Positions 1-8,330 of a stretch of DNA of 64,000 nucleotides are shown here, piece by piece. Position 1 is the stretch's first letter. The number at the start of each line of letters is the position of its first letter. The DNA comes from Methanocaldococcus sp. FS406-22 (GTDB taxonomy: Archaea > AGJL01 > Methanococci > Methanococcales > Methanocaldococcaceae): assembly GCF_000025525.1 (NCBI RefSeq), contig NC_013887.1, forward strand, positions 1,126,729 to 1,190,728, written 5' to 3'. The notes beneath the pieces were generated by a model that did no database searches, was not told where the DNA came from, and saw nothing but the letters and a program-made list of their open reading frames with translations. The position numbers and the translations under genes are program-made.

Positions 1-188
1 ACGCTTTTGGGATGTGGAATTCAATAGTAATTTTTTCAATATTATGCCTCTTCATAAAATCAGCTAAAATGTATGCAAAGAACTCGTTATGACTTTTGAA
101 GTTGTATCCCTGCTTTTTTTAATGCATCATACAGCAAATCAAACTCATCCTTAACTTCCTTTTTTACTCTTATTGACGCCCATGCCAT
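1..188 (-). pseudogene. Short basic protein with a frameshift (possibly ribbon-helix-helix), cut by window edge
   Basis: Read on the minus strand from an ATG at 188, six bases after a GAGGG ribosome binding site. The frame encodes MAWASIRVKKEVKDEFDLLY and onward, but stops after about 32 codons. Past a run of seven A (minus strand; T run at 114-120), the next frame continues as a plausible protein (NFKSHNEFFAYILADFM, then IEKITIEFHIPK) to the window edge. Removing one A joins the two frames. The start (short strand then charged helix) is compatible with a ribbon-helix-helix antitoxin-type protein, but that is only a guess. It could be a decayed gene, a sequencing error, or frameshifted expression. 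It heads a cluster of small accessory genes. Confidence 0.55.
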
Positions 189-261
189 TACCATCCCTCA
201 AATTATATTAATACATCAATTATATATAATGGCAATATAAAAATTTTATTTGGTGATTGTT

Positions 262-642
262 ATGGCATCTAAAGTTAAAGTAACCATAGAACTTCCATCA
301 ACATTAACAAAAAAGGAAGCAATAGAGATTTTAAAAAGAGAGGCATTAAAAAAGAAATTCAAAAAGACAGAATTATTTGAAAAATATTCTAAGAATAAAG
401 ATATTGCTTATAAAATTGCTGATTATGTTGAAAAATATTTGAAGAGGTATTATAAGGGCTTAAAGTTTGAGATTTTATTAGATTATGATTTGGATGAGGA
501 TGTTAATGAAATATGTGTTTTAGCTGATGAGTCAGTAGATGAAGATACATTATTAAATGCTGTAAGAAAAGTTAGAAAGAGTGCAATTAAGAGATTTGGA
601 AATTTAATTGATTACAATGTGATTATTGCTGATTACAGGTGA
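262..642 (+). CDS. Uncharacterised protein, putative partner (antitoxin-like) of a HEPN protein
   Basis: The start is the ATG at 262, five bases after GGTGA; this gives 126 residues, and in-frame codons upstream overlap the site. I do not recognise a named family. The N-terminal 35 residues (VKVTIELPSTLTKKEAIEIL) look like a small strand-helix region. The C-terminal 75 residues are an alpha/beta unit containing IADYVEKYLKRYY and FEILLDYD. The same unit recurs in the minus-strand gene at 1501-1821, so the two are paralogues. The stop codon lies within the ribosome binding site of the next gene, so the two are translationally coupled. Pairing with a HEPN-like protein suggests a toxin-antitoxin role, by inference only. 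Confidence 0.75.
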   Translation: MASKVKVTIELPSTLTKKEAIEILKREALKKKFKKTELFEKYSKNKDIAYKIADYVEKYLKRYYKGLKFEILLDYDLDEDVNEICVLADESVDEDTLLNAVRKVRKSAIKRFGNLIDYNVIIADYR

Positions 643-646
643 TGGA

Positions 647-1150
647 ATGACGTTTAATGTTGAAGAATTTAAAGAAATTGCCGATAAAATTCCAAATTTT
701 AAGTCACTCCCAAATGAAGGTAGATATAGGACTGCAATAGGTAGATACTATTATTATACGTTTTTAAAAATAAGGGACATAATTTTAGAAGTTGATGAAA
801 GAGAAGAAATTCGTGATTATTTCAAAACAGGGAAATCCCACCACTTAGTTAGAGTTTATCTATCAAAACTGGGAGATATTTTAAATTTAGATATTTTAAA
901 AGAAATTTCTTCAGATTTGTATAACCTACATAGGATTAGAAAATTGGCAGATTATAACACAGATAGAACCGTTAAATATATTAAGGTTAAAATAGCAAGA
1001 AAGCTATCTTATAATATAATTAAAACACTCAACACTTTAGAATACAATGGAGTTATTGGCTTTGAAAATATTTTAAAGCACTTAAAAAAGATTGGAGAGG
1101 AAGAAGGAGATGAATATAAATACTTTCCAAGAATTAATCAGTTAGGATAA
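647..1150 (+). CDS. HEPN-like (UPF0332-type) helical protein, putative toxin or nucleotide-binding partner
   Basis: The ATG at 647 follows GGTGA (638-642), which overlaps the stop of the upstream gene; this gives 167 residues. All-helical pattern resembling the UPF0332 branch of HEPN proteins: an early GRYRTAIGRYYYYTF helix where the family has SRaYYAxF, a SHHLVRVYL segment where it has tHkg, and LHRIRKLADYN where it has lfelRxxADY. HEPN proteins are often RNA-cleaving toxins paired with an antitoxin. The classic RX4-6H catalytic motif is not obvious here, so nuclease activity is unproven. A decayed paralogue lies at 1387-1500. Confidence 0.7.
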   Translation: MTFNVEEFKEIADKIPNFKSLPNEGRYRTAIGRYYYYTFLKIRDIILEVDEREEIRDYFKTGKSHHLVRVYLSKLGDILNLDILKEISSDLYNLHRIRKLADYNTDRTVKYIKVKIARKLSYNIIKTLNTLEYNGVIGFENILKHLKKIGEEEGDEYKYFPRINQLG

Positions 1151-1277
1151 AACCTACAATAAAAAAATAATATAGCAGTTATTATTGCCCCTACGAATCC
1201 AAACATTCCGATAGCAAAGAACAAAAAATTAATAATGATACTATATACAAAATTCCATAGAGAACTCCTATTGTCCC
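1138..1277 (-). pseudogene. Hydrophobic open frame without a start, possible remnant of a small membrane protein
   Basis: On the minus strand a stop-free frame of about 46 codons ends at a stop at 1138-1140, overlapping the 3' end of the HEPN-like gene. It encodes a strongly hydrophobic stretch (NFLFFAIGMFGFVGAIIT, then AILFFYCRFYPN) that would form one or two membrane helices. There is no ATG with a ribosome binding site; an internal ATG would give only about 22 residues. It could be a real tiny membrane protein, the tail of a decayed gene, or chance. Confidence 0.25.
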
Positions 1278-1386
1278 CTACTTATCCCAAATTTAACAAT
1301 TACTTTAAATTATGGTTTTGTCCGTTTATATCCACCACCATCTTCATAATCATTAAATTATCAAATAAATTTAACAAGCTTTTTTC

Positions 1387-1500
1387 TTAGATAAAAAATA
1401 CATTGCCATAAATTTCGTTTTTCCCCTGTAAGCTTTCTGGAAGAGATTTAAAAGTTGAAAAGTTTTCAGCTACTTCTTTAAATTCATCAACATTTAACAC
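1387..1500 (-). pseudogene. Truncated HEPN-like gene, decayed copy of the one at 647
   Basis: Directly after the stop of the minus-strand gene at 1501, a GTG at 1500 follows GGAGGT by seven bases and opens a 37-codon frame: LNVDEFKEVAENF, STFKSLPESL, then a stop at 1387-1389. It aligns with the N-terminus of the HEPN-like protein (FNVEEFKEIADKI, NFKSLP) and then ends. The remaining roughly 130 residues are not recognisable downstream. This is therefore the broken partner of the second module copy. The shared gene order and preserved ribosome binding site argue that a complete two-gene unit was once present. Confidence 0.65.
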
Positions 1501-1821
1501 TTACAACACCTCCAAATCAGAAGTAACTAATACATAATACATCAACTCATTAAATTTCTCATGACATCTTAAACTGACATTATCTATAATCTCGTTGATC
1601 CTATCAATTTCTTTTTCAGTGTTTTTTGTCATTTTTAGTTTTTTCTTAAATACAATTCTTATAACTGCTCTTTCATCAATTCCATCATAATCTAAAATAA
1701 TCTTAAACTCTTCCTTTGGATATTTTTTCTTTAAATATTTCTCAACAAATTCGGCAATTTTATAAATCTTCATCTTAAAATCCTCATCCTTAACAAATAG
1801 TTTAAAATTATCCGTCTGCAT
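1501..1821 (-). CDS. Paralogue of the 262-642 protein, partner of a decayed HEPN gene
   Basis: The start is the ATG at 1821, after GGGATGAGC, giving about 106 residues. It shares with the gene at 262 the sequence order IAEFVEKYLKKKY, then FKIILDYD, then a C-terminal helix and a final strand (YYVLVTSDLEVL here, YNVIIADYR there). It lacks most of the N-terminal segment of that paralogue. It is in inverted orientation to the intact module and is followed with no gap by the HEPN remnant. If the family is an antitoxin, this is a solitary antitoxin left after toxin loss. Function unknown. Confidence 0.65.
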   Translation of the reverse strand: MQTDNFKLFVKDEDFKMKIYKIAEFVEKYLKKKYPKEEFKIILDYDGIDERAVIRIVFKKKLKMTKNTEKEIDRINEIIDNVSLRCHEKFNELMYYVLVTSDLEVL

Positions 1822-2181
1822 GCTCATCCCAAATTAACTATAATGTTTTTTTCAATCAATAAAATTTATTGTTTTTAAATGTATAAATATCTTTCTCAAG
1901 ATGCATAAAAATTAATATCCAAGACATCTATGGGATTTTATATCTAAAATAAAATACCAATTTAGAAAATATCTAATAAATCCATAGATTATTGAGATTT
2001 AAACGAAAATAGCCGAAAGATTTTTATAGATGGATGAGAATTTATAAAATAAAAGTTTTGAAATTTAATAATTATCCCCGATTAACTACCTATATGTTCA
2101 CTGACTTAAAAATCTGTTTTTATTTTCAATTATTAAAATTGAATAATCCAAATATAAAGATTAATATTAACTGGTGATAAC
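1822..2181. other. Gene-free stretch, AT-rich, with an imperfect inverted repeat
   Basis: I see no convincing gene in about 360 bases. An imperfect inverted repeat (ATCTATGGGATTT near 1926-1938 against AAATCCATAGAT near 1978-1989) has one extra base in one arm. The right end holds the promoter and GGTGATAAC ribosome binding site of the gene at 2182. Confidence 0.4.
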
Positions 2182-2490
2182 ATGGCTTTTGACGAATTCG
2201 AAACTTTAAAAAATTACCACCCTGAGAAATTAATAAAAGAAGAAAAAAGGGTTTTCAATCCAAAAAGTATTGAATTAGGAAAAAATTTTATAAAAATAGA
2301 TGACATAAAGATTGTATTCTCAAAAGATATTGAAAAAGGAGAGGAAGAGTATCTATTGATGGATGTAGTTCTCTTTTCTCTTGAAGGAATCTACAACCTT
2401 GTAGAAGATGAGGAGTATAAAAAAGAAATTAAAAAGATATGGGAGAAAATTAACAAAATGAGAAATTATTACAACCCAGAATTTTTATAA
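2182..2490 (+). CDS. Small uncharacterised acidic/helical protein
   Basis: 102 residues, starting at an ATG seven bases after GGTGA. I do not recognise a family. The N-terminal half contains [17 protein letters not shown], a likely beta hairpin; the C-terminal half is predicted helical and highly charged ([17 protein letters not shown]). There is no signal peptide, membrane segment or cysteine motif, so it is probably a soluble cytoplasmic protein. It sits alone between the HEPN cluster and top6A, whose 3' end it faces with only 10 bases between stops. In Methanocaldococcus it probably belongs to a genus-restricted family (inference). Confidence 0.65.
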   Translation: MAFDEFETLKNYHPEKLIKEEKRVFNPKSIELGKNFIKIDDIKIVFSKDIEKGEEEYLLMDVVLFSLEGIYNLVEDEEYKKEIKKIWEKINKMRNYYNPEFL

Positions 2491-2500
2491 AATTTAAAAT

Positions 2501-3610
2501 TTATGGTAACCATGTGCTCTCATCCTTAATTTTTTCAGGTAAGTAAGTGTTGACAACATACTTTAAACCATACTTTGCCAAAGACTGCTGTTCCGCCCTA
2601 ACTCCCATATCGAGCATCTGTTTTAAAGCTTTCTGCCATTCTGGGAAACTCCTTACAAAGTCATCATTTTTTAAACCATCTTTTATCCTTTTAATATCCT
2701 GCTCCTTTAATGGATGAGTTGGCAAATCATAATCAATGATATCTTGTGGAGTAACTCCAATCAACCTCGCTGCAGGAATTGACAGCTTATCAGCTAAGTG
2801 TATTGCCTTACCACTCCCAACTTTTAGAGTTCTGTAAATGTTTAAATACCCATAAGGGTCTCCGTCTGTAAATACTAAAACAGGTAAGTCATGTTCTTCA
2901 TGAAGCCTTTTTATAAACCTTCTTGTAGCCCTTGCCGGAACTCCCTTTAACGAAACCAATATGCAGTTGTGCTTATCCCAAAATCTCTCTGCATTCAACC
3001 TTGCAAACATACCCGATGTTTCTATTGCCAATATAAAGTCAGCATCTGTCTCAAGATTTAATTTTGTTACATCGTTCGGGATGTTGTAAGCTCCAGTCCC
3101 CAATTTTGAGCAATCAACAACGAGCTCACCCTCTGGAGTTTCTTCAATAATTTTTAACGGCCCAACTACTGAAGAACCATCCTCTTCAGGAATAAATCCT
3201 AAATGTTCCCTCAAAACTCCCAAAGCTGCCTCTAAATCCTCAATAACGTTGTTTGATGCTTGTTGGTCATCAAATCTTGCCTCTCCCCAGTTTTTTGAAA
3301 CATAGTAGGCTTCCCTTAGAGTTGAAAAATCGTCAGTTTCCAATAACTGCTTAGCAAATTCCAACATCTTTGTTGTTTGTGCAAAAATCTTTGCCTGATT
3401 CACAGTTAATGTTCTTGCCTTTTCTTTACCAACTAAAGTAAATGAACCCTTTTCTTTATCAAACATTGCATTGGATAAGCTTCTAATTGGCATTGTTATC
3501 TTTGGTCTCTTCCCTTTCATTAAATCTTCATACATTTTTTTAGCCAATTCAATAATTTTTTGTTTTGCAATCTCTCTTGGTTTTTTTGGAATAGCAGGAA
3601 GTTTAACCAT
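2501..3610 (-). CDS. top6A: DNA topoisomerase VI subunit A (Spo11-like)
   Basis: 369 residues, the usual length for archaeal Top6A. It is the DNA-cleaving subunit of the type IIB topoisomerase that relaxes supercoils and decatenates DNA with ATP, together with subunit B (not in this window). Two adjacent tyrosines lie at residues 102-103 in REAYYVSKNWGEARFDD; the second matches the catalytic tyrosine of the M. jannaschii enzyme. The Toprim metal site is visible as FILAIETSGMF and, near residues 247-253, DGDPYGY. The start is the ATG at 3610 after GGTGAGG. It is transcribed divergently from ftsZ across a 329-base intergenic region. Confidence 0.96.
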   Translation of the reverse strand: MVKLPAIPKKPREIAKQKIIELAKKMYEDLMKGKRPKITMPIRSLSNAMFDKEKGSFTLVGKEKARTLTVNQAKIFAQTTKMLEFAKQLLETDDFSTLREAYYVSKNWGEARFDDQQASNNVIEDLEAALGVLREHLGFIPEEDGSSVVGPLKIIEETPEGELVVDCSKLGTGAYNIPNDVTKLNLETDADFILAIETSGMFARLNAERFWDKHNCILVSLKGVPARATRRFIKRLHEEHDLPVLVFTDGDPYGYLNIYRTLKVGSGKAIHLADKLSIPAARLIGVTPQDIIDYDLPTHPLKEQDIKRIKDGLKNDDFVRSFPEWQKALKQMLDMGVRAEQQSLAKYGLKYVVNTYLPEKIKDESTWLP

Positions 3611-3939
3611 ATAACCTCACCAAATAATTTTTAATGAAATTTTTTATATGTTTATCCTCGACTATAATTTGTTTGTTGTACTATTATAAATTTCAAATGG
3701 AACATAAAAAACGTAAAATCCCTAATCATGCAAAGTCATAACCAATAGATTTTTATACCTAATTTTAAAATTGAATAATAATAATATACACCACCATGAT
3801 AACCCTATGGGTAACCATATAGAGGAATACTATATAAAATATTCATATATAATTATTTAGGTTATGATAGCATTACGTGTAAAATCCATTATTGTGTTTA
3901 TAAGTTGAAATTTAAAAATAATATTATGGAGGTCATAAC
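3611..3939. promoter_or_regulatory. Divergent top6A/ftsZ promoter region
   Basis: No gene seen in 329 bases. A TATA-like TTTATAAG near 3897-3904 and GGAGGT seven bases before the GTG at 3940 serve ftsZ; the top6A side is AT-rich just above 3610. A small dyad ACCC-TAT-GGGT lies near 3803-3813. The motif GTAAAATCC occurs twice (about 3713 and 3880). Whether any is a regulatory site is not known. Confidence 0.5.
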
Positions 3940-5034
3940 GTGAAATTTCTAAAAAATGTTTTAGAGGAAGGGAGTAGATTAGAGGAGTTTAATGAATTAG
4001 AATTATCTCCAGAAGACAAAGAATTATTAGAATACTTACAACAAACTAAGGCAAAAATTACAGTGGTTGGTTGTGGTGGAGCAGGAAATAACACTATCAC
4101 AAGGTTGAAGATGGAGGGTATAGAAGGAGCTAAAACAATAGCTATTAATACAGATGCTCAACAATTAATTAGAACAAAAGCAGATAAAAAGATTTTAATT
4201 GGTAAAAAATTAACAAGAGGTCTTGGAGCTGGAGGTAATCCAAAGATTGGTGAAGAGGCTGCAAAAGAAAGTGCTGAAGAGATTAAAGCGGCAATTCAAG
4301 ATTCAGACATGGTGTTTATTACTTGTGGATTAGGTGGAGGAACAGGGACTGGATCAGCTCCTGTTGTAGCTGAGATATCTAAGAAGATAGGAGCTTTAAC
4401 CGTTGCTGTAGTTACACTGCCTTTTTTGATGGAAGGAAAAGTTAGGATGAAAAATGCGATGGAAGGTTTGGAGAAGTTAAAGCAGCACACTGATACATTG
4501 GTCGTTATTCCAAATGAAAAATTGTTTGAGATAGTTCCAAATATGCCGTTAAAATTGGCATTTAAGGTAGCTGATGAGGTATTAATTAATGCTGTAAAGG
4601 GTTTAGTTGAGTTAATAACTAAGGATGGATTGATTAACGTTGATTTTGCTGATGTCAAGGCAGTGATGAGTAATGGAGGCTTAGCGATGATTGGTATTGG
4701 AGAGAGTGACAGTGAGAAGAGGGCTAAAGAAGCTGTCAATATGGCATTAAACTCTCCATTATTGGATGTTGATATAGATGGAGCTACTGGAGCTTTGATT
4801 CATGTAATGGGACCTGAAGATTTAACATTGGAAGAGGCAAAGGATGTTGTTGCCACCGTGTCTTCAAGATTAGACCCAAATGCTACAATTATATGGGGAG
4901 CTACAATAGATGAGAACTTAGAGAACACTGTGAGAGTACTATTGGTTATTACAGGAGTTCAGTCAAGAATCGAGTTTACCGATACAGGATTAAGAAGGAA
5001 AAAAACTGAATTACTGAATATTCCAAAAATTTAA
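3940..5034 (+). CDS. ftsZ: Cell division GTPase FtsZ
   Basis: 364 residues, starting at GTG seven bases after GGAGGT. Tubulin-like GTPase that polymerises into the division ring. The tubulin signature [10 protein letters not shown] begins near residue 132. The N-terminal [11 protein letters not shown] nucleotide-binding loop and the NTDAQQL loop follow a 35-residue archaeal extension. The T7 catalytic loop is seen as [15 protein letters not shown]. By position next to secE/spt5/rpl11 it corresponds to the FtsZ1 type. secE follows ten bases downstream, so the two are probably co-transcribed. Confidence 0.97.
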   Translation: MKFLKNVLEEGSRLEEFNELELSPEDKELLEYLQQTKAKITVVGCGGAGNNTITRLKMEGIEGAKTIAINTDAQQLIRTKADKKILIGKKLTRGLGAGGNPKIGEEAAKESAEEIKAAIQDSDMVFITCGLGGGTGTGSAPVVAEISKKIGALTVAVVTLPFLMEGKVRMKNAMEGLEKLKQHTDTLVVIPNEKLFEIVPNMPLKLAFKVADEVLINAVKGLVELITKDGLINVDFADVKAVMSNGGLAMIGIGESDSEKRAKEAVNMALNSPLLDVDIDGATGALIHVMGPEDLTLEEAKDVVATVSSRLDPNATIIWGATIDENLENTVRVLLVITGVQSRIEFTDTGLRRKKTELLNIPKI

Positions 5035-5044
5035 TGGGGATATT

Positions 5045-5269
5045 ATGAAAACAGATTTTAATCAAAAAATAGAACAGCTTAAAGAATTCCTTGAAGAATG
5101 TAGAAGAGTTTGGTTAGTTTTGAAAAAGCCTACAAAAGATGAGTATTTGGCTGTTGCAAAAGTTACAGCTTTGGGAATATCTTTATTAGGGGCTATTGGA
5201 TACATAATCCACGTTCCAGCAACATACATTAAGGGAATATTAAAACCCCCAGCAACTCCAAGGGTATAA
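5045..5269 (+). CDS. secE: Preprotein translocase subunit SecE (Sec61 gamma)
   Basis: 74 residues with the one-helix SecE/Sss1 pattern: an amphipathic N-terminal helix (ECRRVWLVLKKPTKDEY), then a single membrane segment (KVTALGISLLGAIGYIIHV). It clamps the SecY channel in the cytoplasmic membrane. The RVWxxxxKPTxxEY stretch is the conserved core of archaeal SecE. It lies between ftsZ and spt5, a conserved archaeal arrangement linking translocation, transcription elongation and ribosomal genes. Confidence 0.93.
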   Translation: MKTDFNQKIEQLKEFLEECRRVWLVLKKPTKDEYLAVAKVTALGISLLGAIGYIIHVPATYIKGILKPPATPRV

Positions 5270-5354
5270 GTAAATTAAATATCAAAAAACTTTTTTATAT
5301 TTAAACCTTTTACAAAAATTCTATTTTATTATTTAAAATTTATTAGGTGAGATT

Positions 5355-5798
5355 ATGATTTTTGCAGTTAGAACTATGGTTGGACAGGAAAAAAATATTG
5401 CTGGATTGATGGCAAGTAGAGCTGAGAAAGAACAGCTAAATGTTTATTCAATATTGGCTTCAGAGTCATTGAAGGGCTATGTTTTAGTTGAAGCAGAGAC
5501 AAAGGGAGATGTTGAAGAACTAATAAAAGGAATGCCAAGAGTTAGAGGAATAGTCCCAGGAACAATAGCTATTGAAGAGATAGAGCCATTACTAACTCCA
5601 AAGAAAATCATTGAAAATATTGAGAAGGGAGATGTTGTTGAAATCATTGCTGGGCCGTTTAAAGGAGAGAGGGCAAAGGTTATTAGAGTTGATAAGAATA
5701 AAGAAGAAGTCACATTAGAACTTGAGAATGCCGCTGTCCCTATACCGATAACCTTACCTGTTGAAGGTGTTAAAATAGTCTCAAAGCATAAAGATTAA
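5355..5798 (+). CDS. spt5: Transcription elongation factor Spt5 (NusG family)
   Basis: 147 residues, starting at an ATG after GGTGAGATT. Archaeal Spt5 binds the RNA polymerase clamp with Spt4 and promotes processive elongation. An NGN domain fills about residues 1-83 (FAVRTMVGQEKNIAG, then GYVLVEAE). A KOW domain covers about residues 90-147 (GDVVEIIAGPFKGERAKV). Archaeal Spt5 has a single KOW, as here. It is followed by rpl11, matching the nusG-L11 neighbourhood conserved in archaea and bacteria. Confidence 0.96.
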   Translation: MIFAVRTMVGQEKNIAGLMASRAEKEQLNVYSILASESLKGYVLVEAETKGDVEELIKGMPRVRGIVPGTIAIEEIEPLLTPKKIIENIEKGDVVEIIAGPFKGERAKVIRVDKNKEEVTLELENAAVPIPITLPVEGVKIVSKHKD

Positions 5799-5816
5799 AA
5801 TTTTATATAGGGCATA

Positions 5817-5830
5817 AGTTTATATACCAA
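5817..5830 (+). promoter_or_regulatory. TATA promoter for rpl11
   Basis: The sequence TTTATATACC lies about 70 bases before the rpl11 start and follows the end of spt5. It fits an archaeal TATA box and implies that rpl11 can be transcribed on its own, with a leader of about 45 bases. Confidence 0.5.
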
Positions 5831-5896
5831 ATATATTAATTTTATCTACACATCATTTCTTTTAATGAAACACTCCAAACATTGAGGTGAATAATT

Positions 5897-6382
5897 ATGG
5901 CTAAGGAGGTTGTTGAAGTATTGGTTACTGGAGGTAGAGCAACAGCTGGACCACCATTGGGGCCTGCTATTGGACCTTTAGGAGTTAACGTCATGCAAGT
6001 TGTTAAGGAGATTAACGAAAAAACAAAGGACTATGAAGGAATGCAAGTCCCAGTTAAAGTTATAGTTGATACCGAAACAAGAAAGTTTGAGATTGAAGTT
6101 GGAATTCCTCCAACAACTGCTTTAATTAAAAAAGAGTTGGGAATTGAAACAGCTGCTCATGAACCAAGACATGAGATTGTTGGAAACTTAACATTGGAGC
6201 AGGTTATTAAAATAGCTAAGATGAAAAAAGACGCTATGCTATCTTACACTTTGAAGAACGCTGTAAAAGAAGTTTTAGGAACCTGTGGTTCAATGGGAGT
6301 AACAGTTGAAGGAAAAGACCCAAAGGAAGTGCAGAAAGAAATTGATGCTGGAGTTTATGATGAATACTTTAAAGAAGAATAA
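5897..6382 (+). CDS. rpl11: Ribosomal protein L11 (uL11)
   Basis: 161 residues, starting at an ATG after GGTGAATAATT. uL11 binds 23S rRNA in the GTPase-associated centre with the L10-L12 stalk. The N-terminal proline-rich signature [19 protein letters not shown] and the C-terminal RNA-binding region with [18 protein letters not shown] are both clear. Archaeal L11 has this slightly longer C-terminus ending in an acidic tail. The next gene is on the opposite strand 11 bases after the stop. Confidence 0.97.
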   Translation: MAKEVVEVLVTGGRATAGPPLGPAIGPLGVNVMQVVKEINEKTKDYEGMQVPVKVIVDTETRKFEIEVGIPPTTALIKKELGIETAAHEPRHEIVGNLTLEQVIKIAKMKKDAMLSYTLKNAVKEVLGTCGSMGVTVEGKDPKEVQKEIDAGVYDEYFKEE

Positions 6383-6393
6383 ATTATCTTTTT

Positions 6394-7405
6394 TTATTTT
6401 TCTTTTGATAATATGGTTTTCATGTATTTTTTAGATGTATCTACTAATTTAGATATATCGATTTTTATTAGATATCCGCATAAGATTCCAATAACAACTC
6501 CAGCAAGAACATCAAAAGGATAGTGAACTCCTACATAAATTCTACTATAAGCTACAAGAATCGCCCAAATTAAAAATAGTATTCCAAGTTTTTTTGAGTA
6601 AAATAGCAGTGATGTTGCTAACGTAAATGCCAAGGTTGTGTGCCCACTTGGAAAGCTTGGCTCATTTCCTTCATTACACAACAGATGGACATTATCTAAA
6701 ACTAAATAAGGCCTTGGCTCATTTACTAAATACTTTAAAGAAAACGCAATTATAAAAGCCAAACATAGAGCGGAAATTAGCTTTATTCCAAACTTTCTAT
6801 TTTTTATAAGTATAATTATGGATGTTATAGCAATTAAAGGATATGCTGTTTTAGAGATAATTAGCATAACTGTATCAAGTATAGAATTGTAGTGAGAGTT
6901 TATTAGATAAAAGAGCCAAATATTAAACTTATTCAATTTACCTATGTTTCCTAAAATGTTTCCAAAATAGGCTACAGCCAAAAATCTTGGAAATCTTCCA
7001 ATTATTGTCCCAATTGTAAATAACAATTTATGCATTTCAAAAATTCCTGAGAGCCAGGCTATGACCTTATAAGGCAGGGGGGTGAATCCAGCTATAACAA
7101 CTCCATAAATTCCATACTTATTAAAAAATCCTTCCCCTTTATGCAAATATTTCTCTCCAAATATTTTTACAAAAATTGGATGCCCTAACTTATCCCCCAA
7201 AAAATATCCAAATAATCCCCCCCAATGTTGTGCCAATAGTAGCAACTATTGCAGAAATTATTGGGTTTAAGCCAAAAAAAGAAGCTCCAATTATAAAAAC
7301 ATCTGGTGGGATGGGTTGTATAAATGCCTCTGTAAATGAGATTATAAATATCCCGAGATAACCATAATTCATTACAAGGTTTTCAGCTATTGTATATAAA
7401 TCCAT
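6394..7405 (-). pseudogene. DedA-PAP2 membrane fusion protein with a frameshift at a G7 tract
   Basis: Starts at the ATG at 7405 (after GGTGATGTTT). The first frame runs 7405 to 7190 and encodes a DedA/SNARE-associated start ([20 protein letters not shown], then GASFFGL). At a run of seven G (minus strand, 7217-7223) the frame breaks; removing one G continues [17 protein letters not shown] into the frame ending at 6394. The C-terminal half is a PAP2 phosphatase with all three motifs: [33 protein letters not shown]. Fusions of this kind probably dephosphorylate isoprenoid or phospholipid phosphates at the membrane. The rest of the reading frame is well preserved, so error or phase variation is as likely as decay. 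Confidence 0.7.
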
Positions 7406-7437
7406 AAACATCACCTAATTTATATTTTGGTATGTAA

Positions 7438-7962
7438 CTATTTTAATACTATCGGCTCCCATGTCTCTATAAACCTATCAATAATCTTATCAAGAAAGCT
7501 TTCTTTATATGTTATCAAAATATCAACAATCTTTTCAGGGTTTTTGATTTTAAACAAACTTTCCCGTCCTATTTTTTCTTTCTCAACAATCCCTGCATTA
7601 ATTAAATTATTTAAGTGCCAAGATACGGTTGATGGTGATAGATTTAAGTCTTTTGCAATGTCTTTGTTATTAGCAGATTCTTTGCTTAATAGGTATAAAA
7701 TAATATGTCTTGATGTCTTTCTTCTCAAGAATGACATTATCTTTTTTCCATTTTCATCTAATTTACAATCTTTTGGGAAATATCTTACATAACCGCCATC
7801 ATTTTCAGATTTTATCAAGTTTTTCTTTTCTAAATATTGAAGATGATATTGTAAATTACCGGTAGCAATGTTTAGTTTTCGTTCCAATTCTCTAAAGTGA
7901 ATTCCCGGATGTTTTTTTATTAAGTTGTAAATCTTTCTTCTTAATTCAAGCTCTAACTCCAT
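7438..7962 (-). CDS. Transcription regulator with two winged helix-turn-helix domains
   Basis: 174 residues. The first winged helix lies at about residues 5-60 (HFRELERKLNIATGNLQYHL), the second at about 78-140 (NKDIAKDLNLSPSTVSWHL), followed by a helical tail. Such double-wHTH proteins are common archaeal repressors or activators of the ArsR/MarR superfamily. It is the second gene of an operon with the small membrane protein at 7970, 7 bases upstream. A 15-bp dyad (TTTTTG-GTG-CAAAAA) occurs upstream of this operon and of the PepSY gene and is a candidate binding site (inference). No ligand-binding domain is visible. Confidence 0.82.
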   Translation of the reverse strand: MELELELRRKIYNLIKKHPGIHFRELERKLNIATGNLQYHLQYLEKKNLIKSENDGGYVRYFPKDCKLDENGKKIMSFLRRKTSRHIILYLLSKESANNKDIAKDLNLSPSTVSWHLNNLINAGIVEKEKIGRESLFKIKNPEKIVDILITYKESFLDKIIDRFIETWEPIVLK

Positions 7963-7969
7963 ACTTTCC

Positions 7970-8239
7970 CTACTTATCCATAACTATCGCCATAAAAAAT
8001 AATGCCAATATTATAAAATCAAGTAAATTAGCAAAAATTTCAATAAACTCTCCTTTTTGTGGTATAAAAATATCTGAAACTTTTAGAAATCCTTTCAATG
8101 CATAAAAAAAGAATGCTAACGATACTAAAAAAAGCTTTTTCCTACGTTCTCTATGGTATGCAATTATAGATATGGTAAATATTAGAAGTGCAAGAATGCT
8201 TGATAGTAATCTTATTATCTCATCAACATCTACAACCAT
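7970..8239 (-). CDS. Small three-helix membrane protein, partner of the wHTH regulator
   Basis: The ATG at 8239 follows GAGGTG by six bases, giving 89 residues. Three hydrophobic segments: about residues 8-29 (LLSSILALLIFTISIIAY), 37-53 (LFLVSLAFFFYALKGFL) and 67-86 (FANLLDFIILALFFMAIVM), separated by a basic loop (HRERRKK). Small membrane proteins of this kind frequently precede double-wHTH regulators in archaeal genomes and may act as membrane sensors; that role is unproven. Transcribed first in the operon, with the shared 19-bp element 73 bases upstream of its start. Confidence 0.75.
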   Translation of the reverse strand: MVVDVDEIIRLLSSILALLIFTISIIAYHRERRKKLFLVSLAFFFYALKGFLKVSDIFIPQKGEFIEIFANLLDFIILALFFMAIVMDK

Positions 8240-8311
8240 TATAAACACCTCATCTAACCAATTAAAAAATAAAAATCAAAAATTGTTAATATATCTTGGT
8301 TTAAATAAATC

Positions 8312-8330
8312 TTTTGGTGCAAAAATCGAA
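8312..8330 (-). promoter_or_regulatory. Shared operator candidate, copy 1
   Basis: TTTTGGTGCAAAAATCGAA (plus strand) lies 73 bases upstream of the start at 8239. The same 19 bases recur at 8970-8988, upstream of the PepSY gene. The core TTTTG-GTG-CAAAA has dyad symmetry. On the minus strand it is followed within a few bases by an ATTTATT TATA-like box in both places, so it sits just upstream of two promoters. A further shared 11-mer ATAAAGTAAAT lies at 8349-8359 (and 9018-9028). Confidence 0.6.

Noticed and set aside
1300-1390. Continuation of the HEPN remnant beyond its stop
   Set aside because: No frame below 1387 aligns convincingly with the rest of the intact HEPN protein, so the remnant is reported only to the stop.
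4296-4739. 147-residue open frame on the minus strand inside ftsZ
   Set aside because: It is antisense to a strongly conserved gene, low in complexity (S, T, I, P rich) and has no ribosome binding site.
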